Made by a program: the position numbers and the translations under genes. From the NCBI RefSeq assembly GCF_004210375.1, contig NC_134834.1:18407027-18471026 (forward strand): DNA of 64,000 bases, in the 5' to 3' direction. The notes beneath the pieces were generated by a model, which was not told where the DNA came from, did no database searches, and saw only the letters and a program-made list of their open reading frames with translations. Positions 23,367-38,300 of the stretch are shown piece after piece. Each line of letters opens with the position of its first letter. Position 1 is the stretch's first letter. The stretch comes from Tachypleus tridentatus. Lineage: Eukaryota; Arthropoda; Merostomata; Xiphosura; Limulidae.

Positions 23367-26300
23367 CTAAAAAAAAACAACAAAAAAACATTGTAAAATA
23401 ACCCAAAATTACAATCGATACTAAAATATAAAGAGATAGTACAAACTTTCAAATGTGTTTTTATTAACATTTTCTCACAAAAATATAAAAGTACTTAGCA
23501 AATAATAAGCTTGTTTCATTTTTAATTTCGCGCAAAGACACACAAGGACTACTTACGTTAGTCGTACCTAACTTAGCAGGGAAGGCAGCTAGTCGTTGTC
23601 ACCCACCGCCAACTTTTGAGCTACTCTTTTAAAAACGAATAGTGGGATGGACCGAAAGTTATAACGTCCCCACGATTGAACCGGCAAGCATGTTTGGTGG
23701 GACGATAATTCGAACCCGCAACCCTCAGACTGCGATTCAAGCACCCTAACCACTTATGGCCGTAACAAAATATAAATCAGAACACAGATACAGAGACGAT
23801 AAAAATAAACATATGCAATTTCCAAACCATTTTATTATAACTTTAGTAAGACATGTTGTGAAGGAAAATTAATAATTTGGGTGCCAGTTTATGAATGCAT
23901 ATAGTACGTAATGTAACAATACTGTTTTAGGTAACTGTCGACTTATTCTTAACGCCTAAAACACTGTATTTAATTTTCGACTGACAACTGAGGTATGAAC
24001 TTACACAATATCTCCTTCCAGGAGTTTCAAATCGCAGCTTGGGTTCATCATAACGAACGACAGGCTATCTCTCGTCTCCGAGACGTCATCTAGAGAAACA
24101 AACGTCTGTCAGAAAGTGCCAACAAGTATTTGTCTTGTTTGTTGTTGTTTTTTTAATTTCGCGCAAAGCTACACGAGAGTTATCTGCGCTAAGCATCCTT
24201 ACTTTAGCAGTGTAAGACTAGAGGGAAGGCAGCTAGTCATCACCACCCACCGCCAACTCTTGGACTACTCTTTTACCAACGAATAGTGGGATTGGCCGTC
24301 ACATTATAACGCCTCCACGGCTTTAAGGGCGAGCACGTTTGGTGCGACGCCAACAAATAAACCGTTACTCAAGATAATCGTAAATTACTATCTTCAAACA
24401 CAGAACGGTGGTCAGATATTCAGCTGTTAGTTTAATAACAGTTGAAAAGAAACGCGAATTTTAAATAGCTTCTTCGAAAAGGCTTCACAACTAAAACTTG
24501 TGTTACTAACGGGGATTGACGCTGAAGTCATTCAACAAAATCGAAACACCTCAACACCCCTGATATAATAAAAATGGTAAGTTGTATTTAATAAATGACT
24601 CAATATCAATCTAGCACGTATGAGTCTGACTTGTGTTTGTTTTAAGTGAATTTAGTTTGGAATTTGACTTAAAACGCTTAGGATGCATAGTTCACTTAGA
24701 TAAAAGCAGGCACGTGCTAGATGTTCACGTGAAGACATCGAAATGCGTATCCCTTTAGTTATTTTGTTTATTAAATTAATGAAGTACAAAATTACAAAGT
24801 GAATTTACATGTGCTCTGCGCACTGCGGGTAACGAAACCAGACTTTTAGTGTTTCAAGGTCACCAATTTATCGTTGAGATGTCGCGACAGAGGGAGTGAG
24901 TTCATTTCGCTTCATTCGCTGGACGTGCACTTGAAGACAGGAAAACTCAAATCCCTTTGGCTCGCACGCGCCATATATATCCACATGAGACTGAAATCCC
25001 TTTAATTAATTAACAAACGCCAAAGGTGCGTCCTCCTTTGGCTTGCATCTGTCGAGTGCACATGGGGAGACAGTGGGGGGGGGGTAAATCCTCTTATGTT
25101 TCACGCGGTGCGTCCTCCTTTGGCTTGCATCTGTCGAGTGCACATGGAAAGACAGTGTGGGGGTAAATCCTCTTATGTTTCACGCGGTGCGTCCTCCTCT
25201 GGCTTGCATCTGTCGAGTGCACATGGGAAGACAGTGGAGGCATTGAATCCTCTTATCTTGTACGCGCTGCGTGTACACAGGAAGAACCCCTTTGGCTTGC
25301 ACTTGCCGGGTGCACGTGAGGATACAGTGGGGAATGTATTCCTTTAGCTTGTACTTTAGAACTGATCTATAAATGAAACCGAACACTGGAATACGACAAT
25401 GTGTTTACAGTAAATATTCAAGGGATTCATCCTGTTTAGAAATAATTTCACTTAATATTTAAGATTCTCGTCAGGATTTTAAAAATCTCATAAAAACAGC
25501 GTTAGCAATAGGCGCTCCCGAAGGGGCAATTATCCTACTTATGTCTCACACAAAAAATTCACGTATTACGCTGTAAACTTAATATCTTAGTTAAATTAAA
25601 TATTTTCATTAAACCTGTAAATTTGTGTTTATATTTAACACATAACACATAATATTTTAAAATCAGTCCAAAGGTGGGGTGAAACCGTTGAGCCATTTTA
25701 AATGAAACATACGCCATCCTTCTTAAAAATTACTTAAAATAAACTAGTTTCCCTTTTAGATCTCAAATAAATTTCTGTAACTAACTGAGTTATGAATTCT
25801 ATAAATATTCATCGAGTCAATTAAGGTTAGTTATGTAATTTAACTGCTATAAGTCTGTGACATTAAAAACACAACAAAAATTAACGAAGTTAGAGAGTTA
25901 CAAACCATAATCTTCCAGTGGCAGTCCAAGGTTGTTCATCCGGGCTCTTACCATGCTGCTGATCTCCTGTCTCTCCACGTGGGCAGTTAGAAGAGACCTG
26001 TCACTGTCAAGTAGCTCGAGAGACAGCTGGTAATATGACAATAATGTTTGTTAATTAGAACTGCTGTATCTGTCATAAATACATACTTATATATATATTT
26101 AACAAGACGCCATCTGGTGATAGCAAGGAATAAAATATTTCTTAGTTAGTCAATCATTCTACATTAAATTGGCCGTAATTGAATGACAAACTGAGAAATA
26201 TTTTATTCCTTGCCATCACCAGATGGCGTCTTGTTTAAATACATTCGTGCAGACGTAAAACAATGACTTAACACTTTTGTAGGGTATCTTCCCAACATTA

Positions 26301-29300
26301 GGTGGTTAAATCACTCGACTCGTACGTAATTCGAGGGTCACGGATTCGAATCCCCGACACACCAAACACACTCGCCCTTTCAGCCGTGGGGGCATTATAA
26401 TGTGACGGTCAATCCAACTATTCGTTGGTAAAAGGGTAGCCCAAGAGTTGGCGGTGGGTGATGATAAATAGCTGTCTTCCCTCTAGTCTTACACTGCTAA
26501 ATTAGGGACGGCTAGCGCAGATAACCCTCGTGTAGCTTTGCGCGAAATCCAAAACAAACAAACAAACAATCCCAACGTTAGGTTAGACCACCTTTTAAAT
26601 GCAAGAAACGTTTGGTTTATTTTCAACTTCGCGCAAAAGTTCAACGAGGGCTACCTGCGCTGGCTGTCCCTCATTTAATAGCAAAAGATTAGAAGGAAGG
26701 CAGATAGTCATCACTGTCAGTTCTTGGGTTACTTTTTTTACCGATGAACAGTGGGATTGACCCTAATATTATAACGCCCAATACGGCTGAAAGGACGACT
26801 GTCTTTAGTGGGACGAGGATTCGAACTCGCGACCATCACACTGCGCCAACTCCAAGAAAAGTGAACACGAAAGGTACTAACGTTAGAGTTTGTAAGTGTA
26901 TCGTAAACAAAGCCACATCGGCCTATCTGCTGAGCGCAGGGATTTTTTTTTTTTTTTGTTCTTAATTTCGCACAAAGCTACTCGAAGGCTATCTGTGCTG
27001 GCCGTCCCTAATTTAACAGTGTAAGACTAGAGGGAAGGCAGCTAGTCATCACCACCCACCGCCAACTCTTGGGCTACTCTTTTACCAACGAATAGTGGGA
27101 TTGACCGTCACATTCTAACCCCCCCCCCACGGCTAAAAGGGCGAATATGTTTGGCGCGACGGGGATGCGACCCTCAGATTACGAGTCGCACGCCTTAACA
27201 CGCTTGGCCATGCCGGACCCAATAAAAGCTGTACGCCAGTGTACAAAAATCCATATCTTGCTACTTTGTTACTCACAGAGGATATGTCTGTCAATGAACT
27301 CTGAGTTCGAAAAATTCCTATTGGTATTTCACAAGTTGTGGAACAGAGTTTTTGGTAAAGACGTCCATATGTTCTGATCCAGAGGTCTTCTTCCGTTATT
27401 TTAATCTATTCTCAATAAAAAAAAACAAAAAACACACAATCTAAATTAACTGTCATTTTTCAACTGTTCTTATAAAATAGTAGTTAATTTAATGGCAGAC
27501 TTACTACTATATAGATAACGTACGTTTTAGGTTCACGATTTTCTTACAGAGTTAATTTTGTTGGTTTTAAAATGTAAAATCTAAAAGCAACGTGTATGCT
27601 TGCTTTGAAATTTCACTTGATTATAAAAGTACTGTTCGTAAGTAAACACTGACCAAATCGGGTAATTATCAAGTTTCTTTTTTCATTCCTCAGTTGTGTA
27701 GTGGTGAGTGTCATTCCCACCTGTCACGCGGGAAACGGGGGTTCGATTCCCGATTCCCAGCCGGGAAGTATGTGTATTATGGCCCGGCATGGCCAAGTGG
27801 GTTAAGGTGTTCGACTCGTAATCTGAGGGTCGCGGGTTCGAATCCCCGTCACACCAAACATGTTCGCCCTTTCAGCCGTGGGGGCGTTATAATGTGACAG
27901 TCAATCCCACTTTTCGTTTGTTGAAAAGCAGCCCAAGAGTCGGCGGAGGGTGGTGATGACCAGGTTCCTTCCCTCTCGTCTTACACTGCTAAATTAGGGA
28001 CGACGAGCACAGATAGACCTCGTGTTGCTTTGCGCGAAATTAAAAACAAACTAAGCCAAACTTTTTTCACATTCATAAAAAAACTCCTACTGTAACTTGT
28101 ATTCGTTTTTTTATTTTCTACAATTTTCGCACAAAACTACACAAGAGTTATTTACAGAAAGCCGTCACTAAATTTGAGCCGACAGACTAGAAAGGTGTGG
28201 TTTGATTTTTGAATTTCGCGCAAAGCTACACAAGGGGTATCTGCACTAGCCGTCCCTAATTTAGCAGTGTAATACGAGAGGGAAGACAGCTAGTCATAAC
28301 CACCCACCGCCAAACTCTTGGGCTACTCTTTTACCAAAGAATAGTGGGATTGACCGTCACATTATAACGCTCCCACGGCTAAAAGGACGAGCATGTTTTG
28401 GTGTGACGGGGATTCGAACCCGCGACCCTCAGATTACGAGTCGAGTGCCTTAACCACCTGGCCATGCCGAGCCTAGCACTCGTGTCTTAAGAATTATAAT
28501 CATATTTATATCTTACTGAGCTCGCTAAAGAAAACAGAAAAGGGTAACACGTTTTGTTGTTTGATTTGTTATGAAAGCAAAGCAATTCAGGTACAACGAC
28601 CGTAATATAAGTAACGTTTTACTGGTGAAAGACGTTATGAAAGATTCACACTCCATCATCAAATTTCTAAAAAAATGGTGCGTAGATTAAAAGAATTAGT
28701 GGAAATACCTCTAAAGCACAAACAGTAATATTATCTGTTAACGAGAGTACAAAATTAAAACAAACAGGTTAACGAATGAACCGGTAATTAATGGTAAGGG
28801 CCGTAATATCCCTGTTTAAGGGAGAAACTGGAATCACCAACCGAAGACAGAAATCCTGAGCCTGGTGCCTGATCAATTCCCAGCAGTAGTCTGATGAACG
28901 TTATCATGTAATCTTTAACGAATGCCTAAACGAAGTAAAGTTAATAATTAATAGTTGTTAAATCTAAAGTATGAAAAAAAACGAATGTAAATTAAATTGT
29001 ATTTTACACTCTACCCCCCAAAAGGAATTATTTTTCAAGCCTTCGAATAAAACCCTTTTCTTTACCCCCCCCCCCGTCACGTTCTGAAGTTTTTCCGTTT
29101 TTTCGAAACCACGAGGTCGAAACAGTAGTGTTATCTTACATATTAGTTTTATCACGCATAACTTTTAGCCTTCGTTTTATTACAATGGCTTAAAATATTT
29201 TGTTTAACTTAATAACATAAATCATACAGGGCCGCAGGCAGCAGTAACGCCACCTACAACTTATGTTTTAAAACTTGTTTCTTTTATTTCAATACATTAG

Positions 29301-32300
29301 GTTGTGTGTGTACTGCAGTCTTTCTTGGTTAAAATGGACGAAGATTCAATCTCATAGTATTAAACTTTTTTAAAGAATTTCTGGGGGAGGGTCATGCTTC
29401 TAGATCCCCTATAAATGCCAATGTGGCAATGACCTAGCCACTCCAAAATTGCTTCCCGCGGCAATGCATAAATGATATAACTGAACGTTATTAAATCTTA
29501 CGTCACTAACAAAGCATTAAACTAGTGTTGTGTTAAGCCTTAAATTACTAATATCAATATTAATCTAGATATATGTTGGTTCGGTTTAGTGTGTTATTTA
29601 CTCTTACCTGGTAGAGCAAAGTGTCTAACATGCTGGCACTAAATACTGTACCCGATGCAAACGGTAATCGGTACATATAGGAGATATGCGAACCTCTTTC
29701 ACTTTCTCTCTGTCAAAACAAAAATACTGACCGTTAGGGGGACACGTCACACAACACAGTCGTTAAAAGTATTAGCAAAAACGCTAAATATCAGTTCACA
29801 ACTTGATGGATGTTTTAATTTCGTTTCACTTTAATTAAATATAATCAAGGTATTTTTGTATTAGTACCTAAAACGCTGTATATAAACATTTTAAGTATCC
29901 TTATATATATATATATATTTATTTAATTAATTCAAATGTTTAAATTTCTATAAGTTACACTCCAGTTTGAAGAGCTCTAACAGTAGGCTTAGCTATTGGT
30001 CCTAATTTTAAACAAAAGCGCGCGAAGCCACGTTCCACGAGGTCAGACTTCAGTACGCAATTTAGTTTTTAACAGCAGCGAAACTTTGTTAAAATTCACT
30101 ACGAAAAACGCAGGCCGAAATATTGAATTATAATTTAAGCATTTAAAGAATGAAGAATTCTTGATTAGAAACGTAATTATTTATGCATTAGACTAGTATA
30201 AGTTTTGCTATATATTTCTATATAGTATATATATCATGTTGCGAGGGATGGGTGGGTATCTACATCAAATCAAAGTACCTTGCAATTACGAAACAATTTC
30301 TTCTCCCGAGATTTTCGGTGTCACTCTGCAGGCTTAACAATTTTTATTTGAACATGAATAAAAAATGGAAGTATCTTGAAACACTACTACTACTACTATA
30401 AAGATACTGAGTGACATAAGAAAACAAGAACAACTTAAATGCTACACTAAGCCTCTTCGCTCCAATGCTATAGATTCATCAGGTTAAATTACTAGTTATT
30501 TCTGTACCTTTTCCATTTTTGACAGATGTAAAGCATAGGTGTCATTAGCTCGGAACTGCATGAACCTCATGTTACTGGACTGACTGAGTTCTGTGATTAT
30601 TCGTACACTGGGAAAAAGTCTGTAATGTGCACAAATTCGTTTGAGAGATGACAACAGTTGTATCTAAACTAAGAGAAACTACAGTATTGTTTTCAACTGA
30701 TTTATGTTAAGTAATCTACGGAGTAAGATTACACTTAGAAATTTAATTAGTGCAATATTTAGTCTTTCTTTTTATAATTATTGAAACATTACATGAATAC
30801 ATATATCTTACACAACGTATCCTATAAGCTGTAAAGTTTCCAAAATGTTTGTTTAAAAGAATTCACAGTCACTTGTGATGTAAGATTTCTAAAATTGATA
30901 AATTTCTTCAGTGAGCTCTCAAACAAAAGGAAACCATACTTGTAAATAATAAAGAACCTTTAACTTCCATCTCTTGTTATATATACACATATATATAAGT
31001 TTCACACAATAACCCGTAATTACATCTGTTGTTCTATACATATATATGGACATTTACACATTAATTTCTTTAAAAAATAGGAGGGAAAAATATGTCATTT
31101 TTAACCACAAGTTCAATTAGTTTAAATCTGTGTTTGTAATTTCACTTAATAAGAAAAATATACAACAATAATTAGTACAAAGATGAATACTTCTGGCCTT
31201 TCCTTTTTATTAGCGAATACCTTTAATGTCTCGGGCGTGATTTAGGACTAAAGTTTAGGGTGGGTGAAAAACCCTAACGTAGATATTATGAATGTGATAT
31301 ATAGTATATTGTACAAATGAAAAAAGGAAGGAAACAGCTGGTCTCACTTCTCCCCTTGCAATTCTGCCGATGTTTAACGGACAAAGCTATAAAATACGAC
31401 ATAGCTCTTGCAACCGTATTAGTTCCTTGTGACTTGTACATATTACACTGTACCTTCAAACAGTGTAAAAGATGTAAGTTACTGTCATTTATCGATTTTA
31501 AATGTTTTTCTTTCAAACAATGTAAATAAAACGCGTTACTAAGATACAGTTGTTTATTAGTATTCAGTATTGTTCCGTCAAACAATGTAAATAAAACGCG
31601 TTACTAAGATACAGTTGTTTATTAGCATTCAGTATTGTTCCGTCAAACAATGTAAATAAAACGCGTTACTAAGATACAGTTGTTTATTAGCATTCAGTAT
31701 TGTTCCGTCAAACAATGTAAATAAAACGCGTTACTAAGATACAGTTGTTCATTAGCATTCAGTATTGTTCCGTCAAGCAATGTAAATAAAACGCGTTACT
31801 AAGATACAGTTGTTCATTAGCATTCAGTATTGTTCCGTCAAACAATGTAAATAAAACGCGTTACTAAGATACAGTTGTTTATTAGTATTCAGTATTGTTC
31901 CGTCAAACAATGTAAATAAAACGCGTTACTAAGATACAGTTGTTTATTGGTATTCAGTATTGTTCCGTCAAGCAATGTAAATAAAACGCGTTACTAAGAT
32001 ACAGTTGTTCATTAGCATTCAGTATTGTTCCGTCAAGCAATGTAAATAAAACGCGTTACTAAGATACAGTTGTTTATTAGCATTCAGTATTGTTCCGTCA
32101 AACAATGTAAATAAAACGCGTTACTAAGATACAGTTGTTTATTAGTATTCAGTATTGTTCCATCAAGCAATGTAAATAAAACGCGTTACTAAGATACAGT
32201 TGTTTATTAGTATTCAGTATTGTTCCGTCAAGCAATGTAAATAAAACGCGTTACTAAGATACAGTTGTTTATTAGTATTCAGTATTGTTCCGTCAAACAA

Positions 32301-35300
32301 TGTAAATAAAACGCGTTACTAAGATACAGTTGTTTATTAGCATTCAGTATTGTTCCGTCAAGCAATGTAAATAAAACGCGTTACTAAGATACAGTTGTTT
32401 ATTAGTATTCAGTATTGTTCCGTCAAGCAATGTAAATAAAACGCGTTACTAAGATACAGTTGTTTATTAGCATTCAGTATTGTTCCGTCAAGCAATGTAA
32501 ATAAAACGCGTTACTAAGATACAGTTGTTTATTAGTATTCAGTATTGTTCCGTCAAGCAATGTAAATAAAACGCGTTACTAAGATACAGTTGTTTATTGG
32601 TTTTTTAACGTTGTTACTTCAAACAATGTAAATAAAACGCGTTACTAAGATACAGTTGTTTATTAGTATTCAGTATTGTTCCATCAAGCAATGTAAATAA
32701 AACGCGTTACTAAGATACAGTTGTTTATTAGCATTCAGTATTGTTCCGTCAAGCAATGTAAATAAAACGCGTTACTAAGATACAGTTGTTTATTAGTATT
32801 CAGTATTGTTCCGTCAAGCAATGTAAATAAAACGCGTTACTAAGATACAGTTGTTTATTAGTATTCAGTATTGTTCCGTCAAACAATGTAAATAAAACGC
32901 GTTACTAAGATACAGTTGTTTATTAGCATTCAGTATTGTTCCGTCAAGCAATGTAAATAAAACGCGTTACTAAGATACAGTTGTTTATTAGTATTCAGTA
33001 TTGTTCCGTCAAGCAATGTAAATAAAACGCGTTACTAAGATACAGTTGTTTATTAGCATTCAGTATTGTTCCGTCAAGCAATGTAAATAAAACGCGTTAC
33101 TAAGATACAGTTGTTTATTAGTATTCAGTATTGTTCCGTCAAGCAATGTAAATAAAACGCGTTACTAAGATACAGTTGTTTATTGGTTTTAACGTTGTTA
33201 CTTCAAACAATGTAAATAAAACGCGTTACTAAGATACAGTTGTTTATTAGTATTCAGTATTGTTCCATCAAGCAATGTAAATAAAACGCGTTACTAAGAT
33301 ACAGTTGTTTATTAGCATTCAGTATTGTTCCGTCAAGCAATGTAAATAAAACGCGTTACTAAGATACAGTTGTTTATTAGCATTCAGTATTGTTCCGTCA
33401 AGCAATGTAAATAAAACGCGTTACTAAGATACAGTTGTTTATTAGTATTCAGTATTGTTCCGTCAAGCAATGTAAATAAAACGCGTTACTAAGATACAGT
33501 TGTTTATTAGTATTCAGTATTGTTCCGTCAAGCAATGTAAATAAAACGCGTTACTAAGATACAGTTGTTTATTGGTTTTTTAACGTTGTTACTTCAAACA
33601 ATGTAAAACGCGTTACTGAGGTACGGTTGTTTAGTAGTGTTTTATATTGTTTTCCAAATAAAGCAAAACGTATTACTAATATATTTTAATACTGTTTCTC
33701 TAAGCAACATGAAACGCGTTAACTGTTAACTAGGGTTTAATAGGGGTAAAGTTATTTTCGGAAACTTGGTAAGAGTGAAAGATATATGTGAAGTCTACTT
33801 TTCTTGTTGAATTTAAGTCATGAATTCAAAACTGTCCTAAAAAGACGTTCGTGTCTTTTTCACAAAGTCTCGTACTAACTTGAACATGGTTTGAACTGCC
33901 ACAATTGTGTTACAATCCGCTAGGTGGTCCTCTTCAACAGAGTTGCTGCTCTCCTTGTTCACAACTACAACACTGTCAGCTAGTGTGATCCCGGCTCTTA
34001 AGAGGTCGTCTAGACTGGACAGCAGAAAAGACAACTACTTCTAAGTTATTTTCCTACATACCCCTATGTACTTACAAGAAATAAAGTATAATAAAATAGC
34101 CAGGAAACTTCCGGCTTGATAAATGCCAAAGTACTACTACGATTCAAAACACTGTTCTTTTATTTTATCGTTTGTTACTAGACGAATGGTTCAAATAACT
34201 GAAACTTTTATAATTGCGCATATATTTCATATACTTTACAGAATTTCTTAAAGCCAAAAAAGGAAAAGAAATGAATGAAAAACTGCAATTTCACAACAAT
34301 GAAATTTGGTAGTAACTAAAATAACGTTCATTAGCGAGATTAATGAAGTAATAATGTATTGTAATGTATACATTCTGATTGTTTGATAATGTAAATAAAT
34401 TTATATTCCCTTACTGGTTAACTTTGTAAGTTGTTTGATATTCTTTGGTTAGTTAATGTTGTAAGTTGGTTGACATACCTTGATTAAATAATGTTGCAAG
34501 TTAGTTGATATACCTGGATGGTTAATCTTGTAAGTTGGTTGATATACCTGGATAGTTAATCTTGTAAATTGGTTAATTTTCTTGATTAATTAATGTTGCA
34601 AATTGGTTGATATTACTTGTATAATTAATGTTGCAAGTTGGTTGATATTCCTTGATTAATTAATGTTACAAATTGGTTGATATTCCTTGATTAATTAATG
34701 TTGCAAATTGGTTGATATTCCTTGATTAATTAATGTTGCAAGTTGGTTGATATTCCTTGATTAATTAATGTTGCAAATTGGTTGATATTCCTTGATTAAT
34801 TAATGTTGCAATTTGGTTGATATTCCTTGATTAATTATTGTTGCAAGTTGGTTGATATTCCTTGATTAATTAATCTTGTAAGTTGGTTGATATTCCTGGA
34901 TTAATTAATCTTGTAAATTAGTTAATATTCCTTGATTAATTAATGTTGCAAGTTGGTTGATATTACTTGTATAATTAATGTTGCAAGTTGGTTGATATTC
35001 CTTGATTAATTAATGTTGCAAATTGGTTGATATTCCTTGATTAATTAATGGGGCAAATTGGTTGATATTACTTGATTAATTATTGTTGCAAGTTGGTTGA
35101 TATTCCTTTGATGTCTTGAACTGGTTAATGTTATAAATTGGTTTGATATCTTGATTAATTAATGTTACAAATTGGTTGATATCTTTGATTAATTAATGTT
35201 GCAATTTGGTTGATATCTTTGATTAATTAATGTTGCAGGTTGGTTGATATACCTGGATAGTTAATCTTGTAAATTGGTTAATTTTCTTGATTAATTAATG

Positions 35301-38300
35301 TTAGCAGGTTATTTGATATTACTTGTATGCTTAATGTTGCAAGTTGGTTGATATTCCTTGATTAATTAATGTTGCAAGTTAGTTGATATTCCTTGATTAG
35401 TTAATGTTATAGGTTGTTTGATATCTTGAACTGGTTAATATTATAGGTTGTTTGATATCTTTTGAACTGGTTAATGTAAAAGGTTGTTTGATATCCTCTG
35501 ATTGGTTAATGTTATAGGTTGTTTGATATTCCTTGATTGGTTAATGTTATAGGTTGGTTGATATTCTGACTGGTGTACTTGTAAATCATTTTATGTTTCT
35601 GACTTGCTTATACTTAATGTATTTTATTTATTTAAAGCTTTTTGTGCTGTAAATAGTTTTATATCATCTGATTGGTTAATGTTATAGGTTGTTTAAGTAG
35701 ATATCTTGAACTGGTTAATGCTATAGGTTGTTTGATATCTTTTGAACTGGTTAATGTTATAGGTTGTTTGATATCTTGAACTGGTTAATATTATAGGTTT
35801 GATATCTTTTGAACTGGTTAATGTTATAGGTTATTTGATATCTTTTGAACTGGTTAATGTTGTAGGTTGTTTGATATCTTGAACTGGTTAATGTTACAGG
35901 TTATTTGATATCTTTTGAACTGGTTAATGTTATAGGTTGTTTGATATCTCTGAACTGGTTGTGCTGTAGGTTATTTGATATCTTGAACTGGTTAATGTTA
36001 TAGGTTGTTTTATATCTTGAACTGGTTAATGTTATAGGTTGTTTTATATCTTGAACTGGTTAATGTTATAGGTTGTTTTATATCTTGAACTGGTTAATGT
36101 TATAGGTTGTTTTATATCTTGAACTGGTTAATGTTATAGGTTGATATCTTTTGAACTGGTTAATGTTGTAGGTTGTTTGATATCTTTTGAACTGGTTAAT
36201 GTTATAGGTTGTTTGATATCTTGAACTGGTTAATGTTATAGGTTGCTTGATATCTTGAACTGGTTAATGTTATAGGTTGTTTGATATCTTTTGAACTGGT
36301 TAATGTTATAGGTTGTTTGATATCCTCTGACTGGTTAATGTTATAGGTTGTTTGATATCCTCTGACTGGTTAATGTTATAGGTTGTTTGATATCCTCTGA
36401 CTGGTGTACTCTGTAAATCATTTTATGTTTCTGACTTGTAGTTTTATACATCTGATGTATTTTATTTATTTATAATCTTTGGTTTATGTGTAAAAGTTCT
36501 GTAAGTTGTTTTATATCATCTGTTGTAAGTTGTTTTATATCATCTGATTGGTTTATGTGTAAAAGTTCTGTAAGTAGTTTGAAATGATCTGATTGGTTTA
36601 TGTGCTGTAAGTTGTTTTATATCATCTGATTGGTTTATGTTGTGCTGTAAGTTGTTTTATATCATCTGATTGGTTTATGTTGTGCTGTAAGTTGTTTTAT
36701 ATCATCTGATTGGTTTATGTGTAAAAGTTTCAATCAAATTTAAAATGTCAGACGAAGAGATTTTTTTAAAAACAAAAATAACTAAAGTCTTTTTATGGAA
36801 ACATCTGAAACTTCGAATAAAATGTGCAGAATATTACTTTATTTTTTATATCCTAATTAAGCCTACCTTATATTTATATATATATATATATATATACTCT
36901 CTGTCATTTGTTTTTAAACTTCTAACTTTAAGATTATTAAGAAAGTGTCAAGTTTAGCTTATCAGTTGCTGAGTACAACACGAATTTTTCTTTAGTATTG
37001 ACTAAAAAAATGTCGGTAAATTGTGTGTTCATAGGACTAGGAAGTACGAACTGATACGTGTGGACATTTATTAATAAATACAATTAAATATAGTTAAAAG
37101 TGTGGATAATAGGTGGCACTCAGGTATATTGAACCTTTATATTTAAAGTACGTTACTGAGAGCCAGTAACACCGCACAACAACGTTTTTGCTTCTTGAAT
37201 ACTGTTGGGTGTTTCTTATAGATATTTGGCTGCTGATCACGAAAATCACATCCAAATTTGCCCATCACGTACCGTTTCATTGAAATCGTCAGTTTTGTCA
37301 TGTTTATTTTTCTCTCATATTTGTGTCCAAAAATTTTCGTTTCTGTAAGAAACCTATGAACAACGTTTTGTACAGTCTGGGCATGTTCAGGCATGAAATT
37401 AGGCCAGGTTGGAAGCTGTTCTGTGGAAGTATGCATCCCGGGCATGCCTGGGCAGGCCGAAGCCAGCTTAACACTGTATCAGCAGGCTACAAAAGTGGCT
37501 TGCAAACACAGATGCTGTTAAGGTTCCTGAACACCCCGGTTGGGGGAGAACTCTTCTGATTTCTCTCTCTCTAAACTGAACCCCTGCCACGTTAGTTTAG
37601 TTTAGTTTAGATGCTGTTCATTAAATTAATATAGACCTTACAGTGTGTACGTATTGTTTAAGAATATAGCATTGCCTTAGTAGCACTATAACAAGTATGT
37701 TAGATGTTATAGACGTTTTACAGGACTATTGGTGTCGGTCAATATGTCTCGTCAATGTCGTAACAGCCGCGATACATTCTGCTATATTTCTGGCGACTAT
37801 ACGCTTGTTCATTAGAGACGCTCAATGACTGCTCTTGTGAAGAAAGCATATCATCTGTACTTCGGCTGTAAAATTGGTGATCAAGACCAGGAATGGACGC
37901 CTCACATTTGTTGTGCGACATGTACTGTCTGTTTGAGAGCTTGGCTCAGAGGCACTCGAGAGACAATGCTGTTTGCTGTCCTGATGAAATGGTGAAAACA
38001 GAAAGTCCGTTTGACTAATGTGTCTGGTTTCTCTGCCAAAAACAAGAAGTCAATTGAATACCCTAATCTGCCTTCAGCAACGAGACCCGTGCCACATGAC
38101 GATAGTCTTCCAACTCCGAAACCACCAGAGGAATGGACCTCAGACGAACCACATGAAGAAACTGCAATGTCGGGAACTGGCAGTGATATTGATTCGGGTT
38201 TTGAAACGTGCTCCTTAGGTGATCCACATCTCATAACACAGTCAGAATTAAACGATCTGGTCAGAGATTTGGGTCTGTCAAAAGCAAAAGCCGAACTGCT

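Noticed and set aside
27694..27897. Short open frames inside SINE copies (also at 6835, 45871, 52120 and 56748)
   Set aside because: They follow SINE heads and cores in chance frames and recur with every copy.
31514..33605. Possible CRISPR array (regular repeats)
   Set aside because: Units are contiguous with no unique spacers, lie in an animal intron and have no cas genes. It is a minisatellite.
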